Assembly (NCBI GenBank): GCA_947589305.1
Contig: CANQAP010000004.1
Coordinates: 62,001 to 126,000, forward strand
DNA: 64,000 bases
Source: an uncultured Lachnospiraceae bacterium
GTDB taxonomy: Bacteria > Bacillota > Clostridia > Lachnospirales > Lachnospiraceae
Direction: 5' to 3'
In this document: piece by piece, positions 58,895 through 64,000 of the stretch
Position numbering within the stretch: position 1 is the stretch's first letter
Layout: each line of letters begins with the position of its first letter
Position numbers and translations under genes: made by a program
Notes under the pieces: generated by a model
What the model saw: only the letters and a program-made list of their open reading frames with translations
Database searches by the model: none
What the model was told of the DNA's origin: nothing

Positions 58895-59488
58895 CTACTC
58901 TTCCTGCGAGATCTTTTTCCGAACTCTTTGAATCGCATTATCGACGGATTTTTCGGTTTTTCCTAACGTTTCCGCGATTTTATGATAGGAAATCCCGTCT
59001 AGATATAGTTCCAGTACCTGACGTTCATAGTGACTCAGCAAAGAATCCATTTTACTGAATAAACCTCCCATCTGTTCCTGAAGGAGCAGATTCATCTCCG
59101 GATTACTGGTATCACCGGCAGCTAGACGATCCATCACCGGGCTGTTGGTCTCTTCATCTTGGGAATATATGGATATATAATGATTTAGCGGATAATGCTT
59201 TTTACGTTTGGAAGTCGTAACAGCCGTGCAGATCTGCCGCTTGATGCAAAGCGTCGCAAAGGTATGAAAACTACATTGTCTTTCACGGTCATAGTCCCGG
59301 ATCGCCTTAAACAATCCGATCATGCCCTCCTGTACGAGATCTTCGTCATCTGCACCTATGATATAGACTTCCCGCGTTTCTCGTTTTACCACTTTACGAT
59401 ATTTATCCAACAGATAATCCATCGCATCATGATCCTTCATGCGAATCTTTTCCACTAACTCTTCATCTGTCAAGTCCGTATAATTCAT
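58895..59488 (-). CDS. sigH: RNA polymerase sigma factor SigH (sporulation/post-exponential)
   Basis: A 197-residue sigma-70-family factor of the SigH/Spo0H type. Region 2 has DLVQEGMIGLFKAIRDYD and FHTFATLCIKRQI; region 4 has LSHYERQVLELYLDGISYHKIAETLGKTEKSVDNAIQRVRKK. The gene order cysS-mrnC-rlmB-sigH matches B. subtilis, except that yacP is absent, which supports the assignment. GGGAG precedes ATG 59488. In Bacilli it directs early sporulation genes. Confidence 0.93.
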   Translation of the reverse strand: MNYTDLTDEELVEKIRMKDHDAMDYLLDKYRKVVKRETREVYIIGADDEDLVQEGMIGLFKAIRDYDRERQCSFHTFATLCIKRQICTAVTTSKRKKHYPLNHYISIYSQDEETNSPVMDRLAAGDTSNPEMNLLLQEQMGGLFSKMDSLLSHYERQVLELYLDGISYHKIAETLGKTEKSVDNAIQRVRKKISQEE

Positions 59489-59509
59489 CTGTTACTCTCC
59501 CGGTCTTTT

Positions 59510-60262
59510 TCACCCATTCGTTTCCGGCAATCTCTGTCTGACGATCTCATATGCCAATACGCCGGCGGCAACAGATGCGTTCAGAGAATCGATATCTCCC
59601 CGCATCGGAATAGCGGCTATCATATCACAGGATTCCCGAACCAGTCGGCTGACGCCTTCCCCCTCACTGCCGATCACTAAACCGATCGGACCCGTCAGAT
59701 TTAGGTCATACATGGTTTCTCCCGCCATATCGGCACACACAAACCACATTCCCCTTTGCTTTAATTCTTTGATGGTCTGGGACATATTTGTCACTTTCAC
59801 GACCGGCGTATAATTCAACGCGCCGGCGGACGCCTTGACAACAGTTGCCGTCAAGCCGGCGGCACGCCGTTTCGGAATGATAACGCCATGCGCCCCGGAC
59901 AGATTTGCCGTTCGGATGATTGCCCCTAAATTATGAGGATCTTCTATCCCGTCCAATAAAAAGATAAACGGCGGCTCCTGTTTTCGTTCTGCCGCTGCAA
60001 AAATATCTTCTATATCCGCATACTCATAAGCGGCTGCCTGTGCGATCACGCCCTGATGACTGCCGGTTGTAGACATCTGATCCATGCGTTCCTTTGCCAC
60101 ATAACTGATAATGGTATCCGTTTTCCTTGCTTCTCTGGTGATCGTATTTATGATCCCGTCATGGCAGCCGTCCTGAATATATAATTTATCAATCGTTTTT
60201 CCGGCACGAAACGCTTCCAGTACCGCGTTCCTGCCTTCCAATGTATATTCTTCATATCGCAT
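59510..60262 (-). CDS. rlmB: 23S rRNA (guanosine-2'-O-)-methyltransferase RlmB
   Basis: A 250-residue SPOUT-family (TrmH/SpoU) methyltransferase modifying G2251. The N-terminal L30e-like domain has GRNAVLEAFRAG; the knot motifs are DGIEDPHNLGAIIRTA, GLVIGSEGEGVSRLV and IPMRGDIDSLNASVAAGVLAYE. It starts 9 bp after mrnC and precedes sigH by 21 bp. Confidence 0.95.
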   Translation of the reverse strand: MRYEEYTLEGRNAVLEAFRAGKTIDKLYIQDGCHDGIINTITREARKTDTIISYVAKERMDQMSTTGSHQGVIAQAAAYEYADIEDIFAAAERKQEPPFIFLLDGIEDPHNLGAIIRTANLSGAHGVIIPKRRAAGLTATVVKASAGALNYTPVVKVTNMSQTIKELKQRGMWFVCADMAGETMYDLNLTGPIGLVIGSEGEGVSRLVRESCDMIAAIPMRGDIDSLNASVAAGVLAYEIVRQRLPETNG

Positions 60263-60271
60263 AGTCTGTGA

Positions 60272-60730
60272 TCACCTGCCCACTACGTTTTCATCCGATT
60301 CTTGGTCCTGCACACGTTCTTTTCCGATTGCTATCAAATCCGCCAGTCTGGCATATCGTTCCGTCAGATACAGATATCCCAGCAAAGCTTCAAACCCTGT
60401 CGCATGCCGATATGCACTCATACTGGCATTTTTCGCTTTTGAGTAAGAATTTGCATTTCTGCCCCGCTTATAGATATCCGCTTCTTCTTCTGTCAAATCG
60501 TCCATTAGAGCATGGATCAGTCGGGACTGTGCTTCCGCTTTCACGATCGAACTGACTTTTTTATGGTATTTTTTGACGGGACAGTTCCCTTCCGCCACCA
60601 CAGCCGTCCGGACCAGCAGATCATATACGGCATCTCCGATATATGCCAGCGCCAAAGGCGAGTATTCACGAATATCATGTTGCGGTACATCCATCTTCTG
60701 TTTAAAATACGAGATCAAATCTTCTTCCAC
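60272..60730 (-). CDS. mrnC: Mini-ribonuclease 3
   Basis: A 152-residue RNase III-like catalytic domain without an RNA-binding domain, which matures 23S rRNA in Firmicutes. Catalytic acidic residues are Asp33 (AYIGDAVYD) and Glu114 (TGFEALLGYLY). The start is GTG 60730, with AAGGTG upstream, overlapping the cysS stop by 16 bp. The gene order is canonical. Confidence 0.94.
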   Translation of the reverse strand: MEEDLISYFKQKMDVPQHDIREYSPLALAYIGDAVYDLLVRTAVVAEGNCPVKKYHKKVSSIVKAEAQSRLIHALMDDLTEEEADIYKRGRNANSYSKAKNASMSAYRHATGFEALLGYLYLTERYARLADLIAIGKERVQDQESDENVVGR

Positions 60731-62121
60731 TTTACACCTTCCCGCGTATCCTCTAATGCAATCCCCTGTTCCAATAACCGGTTGCGAATGTCATCCGCCC
60801 GTTGAAAATCTTTTTGTTTCCTTGCCTGCTGCCGTTCCTCAATCAACCGTTCAATGTCTTCATTCAGCAATTCTTTTTCTCTGGTCACTTCCATACCCAG
60901 AATCTCACATAGCTGACGCAGTACGGTCTTTAATTTGCCGCAATATGCCTTAGATGATGACTCATCCAAGGTGGTATTTAATAATTTTACAAGCTCAAAA
61001 ATAACGGAAATCGCATCTGCCGTATTCAGATCGTCATCCATGGCAGCCTCATAGCGTTTCACCAATTCATCCGTGCGTTCCATCCACTCGGATTCTTTTG
61101 CGGAAATCTCTTTGTCCGCTGCTTTTTCCTCCGCCTCCTGCACCCGTTCATATGCCGTCAGGATACGCTCCAAACCGTTTTTGGCGGCTTCCACCAATTC
61201 ATCCGAAAAATTCAGAGGACTTCTGTAGTGGGCATTCAGCATAAAAAACCGGATCACCTGCAACGGGTACTTTTCGCTGATCTCGCGAACCGTAAAGAAA
61301 TTCCCTAGTGATTTTGACATTTTCTCATTATTGATCTTCAAAAAGGCGTTGTGCATCCAATAACGGGCAAATTCCGTCCCATTTGCCGCCTCACTCTGTG
61401 CAATCTCATTTTCATGATGCGGAAAGATCAAATCCTCGCCGCCTGCATGAATATCAATGATATCGCCGATATATTTCTTGGACATGCAGGAACATTCCAG
61501 ATGCCAACCCGGTCTGCCTGCTCCCCACGGCGAATCCCAAAACGGTTCTCCTTCTTTTTTGGGTTTCCACAAGACAAAATCCAAACCGTCTTCTTTTTCT
61601 TCTTCTCCGGTCACTTTCAAAGCACGGTTTCCGCTTCTGAGATCATCTAAATTCTTATGTGACAATTTCCCATATTCTTTAAATTGACGGGTACGGAAAT
61701 AAACGGTGCCGTTCACTTCATATGCGTATCCTTTCTCGACCAGCGTCTCTATCATTTGGATCATATCCGGTATTTCTTCCGTTGCCTTCGGATGTACCGT
61801 GGCTTCCTGTACATTCATAGCCGCCATATCTTTTTTGACTTCCGCAATAAACCGTTCGGAAATCACCGAAGCATCTACACCTTCTTCGTTCGCGCGCCTG
61901 ATGATCTTATCGTCAACATCCGTAAAATTTGAGACATAATTTACCTCATATCCTTTATAGGTCAGATATCGGCGCAAGGTATCAAAGACGATCATCGGTC
62001 TTGCATTTCCGATATGAATATAATCATAAACCGTAGGTCCGCATACATAAATTCCTACTTTGCCTTCCCGAATCGGTACAAATTCCTCTTTCTGCCGGGA
62101 CATCGTATTATATATTTTCAT
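60715..62121 (-). CDS. cysS: Cysteinyl-tRNA synthetase
   Basis: A 468-residue class I synthetase. Zinc ligands include Cys27 (YVCGPTVYD), Cys in WHLECSCM and the His pair in FPHHENEIAQSEA; the HIGH motif is HIGN (36-39) and KMSKS is EKMSKSLGN. GGAG precedes ATG 62121. First gene of the cysS-mrnC-rlmB-sigH operon. Confidence 0.98.
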   Translation of the reverse strand: MKIYNTMSRQKEEFVPIREGKVGIYVCGPTVYDYIHIGNARPMIVFDTLRRYLTYKGYEVNYVSNFTDVDDKIIRRANEEGVDASVISERFIAEVKKDMAAMNVQEATVHPKATEEIPDMIQMIETLVEKGYAYEVNGTVYFRTRQFKEYGKLSHKNLDDLRSGNRALKVTGEEEKEDGLDFVLWKPKKEGEPFWDSPWGAGRPGWHLECSCMSKKYIGDIIDIHAGGEDLIFPHHENEIAQSEAANGTEFARYWMHNAFLKINNEKMSKSLGNFFTVREISEKYPLQVIRFFMLNAHYRSPLNFSDELVEAAKNGLERILTAYERVQEAEEKAADKEISAKESEWMERTDELVKRYEAAMDDDLNTADAISVIFELVKLLNTTLDESSSKAYCGKLKTVLRQLCEILGMEVTREKELLNEDIERLIEERQQARKQKDFQRADDIRNRLLEQGIALEDTREGVKWKKI

Positions 62122-62223
62122 GATCTTACTCCTTTATGCCATTTTTTCGCAAAAAACGGTCCGTTACCCGCTCATTATATATAATCCGTTGCAAAATAGC
62201 AACTCTATTCTGTGCGTATCGCC

Positions 62224-63297
62224 TTATACCTCTTCCATCAGGTAAACCTGCTCCGCAAATGAAGTCTCCTTCAGAAGATAAGCGGTCAACTCCGCAATAT
62301 CCCAATCATACTGTGCCTGTGATTCCTCCGACCGCAAAGGTACCAGACTACACCCTTCTTTGGCAAGCGTGATCCGAAATGTTCCATGATTCCCCTGACA
62401 GATCGTATCCTTCACATTCACCACGATCTGTTTTGTTTCCTGTCCGTACGGCAACAATTCCACAAACCGGTCCAAACGTATGATCCGGATCATCATAGTC
62501 TGTGCCTCTTGATATTCCACCGTTGTCGGTCCATACATTTGGAATAATTCCGGCAATATGACCGACTCCAATAATTCTTCCACGTTTTTACACGGACCAT
62601 CCGCTCCGCAGAAGATCTGTCGGATGACAACTTTCCCATGCGGTCCGCTCCGGTCCTGCACATACGCCGCATAGCCATGCGTACTCCATGAGATCAGACC
62701 GCCTCCCTCGGCTGCCGTCTCTGTACGCAAACGCTCCATATATTCCGCGTCCCGCACCGGAAACAAACGATACGGAAGATCATTTTGCATGACGAGCGGT
62801 TTCCTTATGTCCTCTGTCCCCGATGTACGCTTCCAACCGTCGGCTGTGTGTAACCAAGCGCTTTCTTCTTTGAGTGTTACAAACTGAAACGGTTCATAGT
62901 ATTCTTTGCGCGCCGGCATAAGATAGGTAAACGGTTCACCGTCCGCTTCCATATCCTGCAACGCTTTCGTCAGACAACGCGCCATATAACCTTTGCGGCG
63001 GAATTCCCGCGCGGTTGCCACTCCGACGATATAATGCAGTAAAAACCGACTCCTCTCCCTGCCGGTTATAGAATCGGTTTGACACCATAGATATGGATTT
63101 AAATGCAGCATGGAACAGATCCTCCCGCCGCTTTTTGCAGCCAAAACCCGGTTTTTTCCATACACATACTGAAAATAGTAATCGGCAAAGGGTTCCGGAT
63201 CCTGAAATGCAGCCTGCCAAAGAGAACGGATTTCCTGTTTTTCTGCTTGTCCTACATATTGTATCCGATCGTTCATGTGTTTTCTGTCAAACTGCAT
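62224..63297 (-). CDS. Eis-like GNAT family N-acetyltransferase
   Basis: A 357-residue protein with an Eis-type layout: an N-terminal GNAT domain with the acetyl-CoA loop in LHYIVGVATAREFRRKGYMARCL (read as VGVATAREFRRKGYM), a second GNAT-like domain, and a C-terminal SCP2-like segment (VNVKDTICQGNHGTFRI). Targets in this family range from aminoglycosides to peptides and proteins; this one cannot be predicted. ATG 63297 overlaps the hydF stop (TGATG), so translation is coupled to hydF. Confidence 0.85.
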   Translation of the reverse strand: MQFDRKHMNDRIQYVGQAEKQEIRSLWQAAFQDPEPFADYYFQYVYGKNRVLAAKSGGRICSMLHLNPYLWCQTDSITGRERSRFLLHYIVGVATAREFRRKGYMARCLTKALQDMEADGEPFTYLMPARKEYYEPFQFVTLKEESAWLHTADGWKRTSGTEDIRKPLVMQNDLPYRLFPVRDAEYMERLRTETAAEGGGLISWSTHGYAAYVQDRSGPHGKVVIRQIFCGADGPCKNVEELLESVILPELFQMYGPTTVEYQEAQTMMIRIIRLDRFVELLPYGQETKQIVVNVKDTICQGNHGTFRITLAKEGCSLVPLRSEESQAQYDWDIAELTAYLLKETSFAEQVYLMEEV

Positions 63298-64000
63298 CAC
63301 AGCTTTTCCATACTGCGAGACAAGATTCCTTTCATTTTGGCAATCGCAATGCCATAATTGGTCATCGGTACTCCCTGCTGCTTAGCTAAACGGTAACGGG
63401 ATTTCACTTCCTGCTCATTCAGCATGCAGCCGCCGCATTGAATAACGAGACGATATGCAGATAAGTCTTTTGGAAACTCCGTTCCGCTGCAAAATTCAAA
63501 ATAGATCTCTTTTCCGCCGGTATACTGACGAATCCAGTTCGGCAGTTTTTCCGTTCCGATATCACCGCATTGCCGATGGTGCGTACATCCTTCCGCGATC
63601 AGGACGGTATCCCGATCCTGTAACTGTGCCAGCATATCCGCTCCTTGGGCTGCTGCCGGAAGCACGCCTTTATGCCGGGCAAACAGAATGGAAAATGAGG
63701 TCAGCGGAATATCATCCGGCACCAGTTTGGCAACGGTTTCAAAGACCTGTGAATCCGTTATCACAAACGCGGGTGATTTTCCGAGATTTCGGATCAACTG
63801 TTCCAGTTCGGTTTCCCGTGTCACAACAGCCGTCGCTCCGGCATCCAGCAAATCACGAATCGTCTGCTGCTGCGGTAAGATCAGACGTCCCTTTGGAGCC
63901 GCCTTGTCAATCGGTACCACCAGCACGACCAAATCATTGGTTTGCACCAAATCCGATATGATCGGTATTTCCGGCGTGGTTGCCGGCTGCATGCCTGCCA
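63297..64000 (-). CDS. hydF: [FeFe]-hydrogenase H-cluster maturation GTPase HydF, C-terminal part
   Basis: The visible 234 residues form the dimerisation and iron-sulfur domains of HydF, the scaffold on which the H-cluster diiron site is built. GCTHHRQCGDIGTEKLP and QCGGCML supply the cluster ligands. The N-terminal GTPase domain and the true start lie beyond the right edge; the ATG at 63992 is internal. It implies an [FeFe] hydrogenase elsewhere in the genome, probably with hydE and hydG. The Eis-like gene overlaps its stop. Confidence 0.93.
   Translation of the reverse strand, partial: AGMQPATTPEIPIISDLVQTNDLVVLVVPIDKAAPKGRLILPQQQTIRDLLDAGATAVVTRETELEQLIRNLGKSPAFVITDSQVFETVAKLVPDDIPLTSFSILFARHKGVLPAAAQGADMLAQLQDRDTVLIAEGCTHHRQCGDIGTEKLPNWIRQYTGGKEIYFEFCSGTEFPKDLSAYRLVIQCGGCMLNEQEVKSRYRLAKQQGVPMTNYGIAIAKMKGILSRSMEKL

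Overview
This window is chromosomal DNA from an anaerobic, spore-forming, butyrate-producing Firmicute, most likely Clostridia of the Lachnospiraceae type. The evidence is an alpha/beta small acid-soluble spore protein, a SigH-type sporulation sigma factor, a ptb-buk plus thl-crt-hbd-bcd-etfBA butyrate set, an NfnAB transhydrogenase, the end of HydF ([FeFe]-hydrogenase maturation), a HrcA/CIRCE-controlled groESL, and gene orders typical of the group (tig-clpP-clpX-lon-engB; cysS-mrnC-rlmB-sigH). By eye the base composition is moderate and even. I see no insertion sequence, prophage, integrase, CRISPR array, rRNA gene or origin. Most genes lie on the minus strand, so operons read right to left. 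Species-level assignment is not possible from this sequence alone.

Layout. 1-3.3 kb: a partial DUF1385 membrane protein, rpmE with a structured leader, and rho with a long charged insertion. 3.4-5.1 kb (+): malic enzyme and a DUF4364 winged-helix protein. 5.1-11.4 kb (-): engB, lon, clpX, clpP and tig, the protein quality-control operon. 11.5-17.2 kb (-): a spore protein and a 1,756-residue cell-wall protein ending in an SPKTG sorting signal. 17.4-26.3 kb: the butyrate region, with ptb-buk on the plus strand and the six-gene acetyl-CoA to butyryl-CoA operon on the minus strand. 26.4-33.7 kb (-): a TPR protein, a 905-residue protein with a very long charged helix and a degenerate AAA+ domain, mreB, and a YgiQ radical-SAM protein. 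33.7-38.2 kb (-): rhomboid protease, HAD phosphatase, glycerol kinase, and a YbjQ/zinc-ribbon fusion. 38.4-44.5 kb: an amidohydrolase (+), then carAB behind a structured leader and queH (-). 44.6-49.3 kb: a small conserved protein (+) and the nfnA-nfnB-membrane protein-guaB operon (-). 49.3-52.9 kb (-): an odd operon of a zinc-protease-like protein, an HTH/aldolase-like fusion, thyA, dfrA and a class B sortase. 53-55.1 kb: groESL with CIRCE. 55.3-58.7 kb: DUF6062 (+), DUF2225 and glnS (-). 58.8 kb: tRNA-Thr (+). 58.9-62.1 kb: sigH, rlmB, mrnC and cysS. 62.2-64 kb: an Eis-like acetyltransferase and the 3' end of hydF.

Function as a whole. The butyrate genes take two acetyl-CoA through crotonyl-CoA to butyryl-CoA, with the electron-bifurcating Bcd/Etf step reducing ferredoxin; Ptb and Buk then make ATP. 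NfnAB and a HydF-dependent hydrogenase (implied, not seen) would use the ferredoxin. The class B sortase at 49-50 kb is a plausible enzyme for the SPKTG protein at 12-17 kb. The best candidate for something undescribed is the TPR / long-helix / pseudo-AAA+ / MreB gene cluster at 28-33.7 kb. The HTH/aldolase-like sensor operon upstream of thyA is second.
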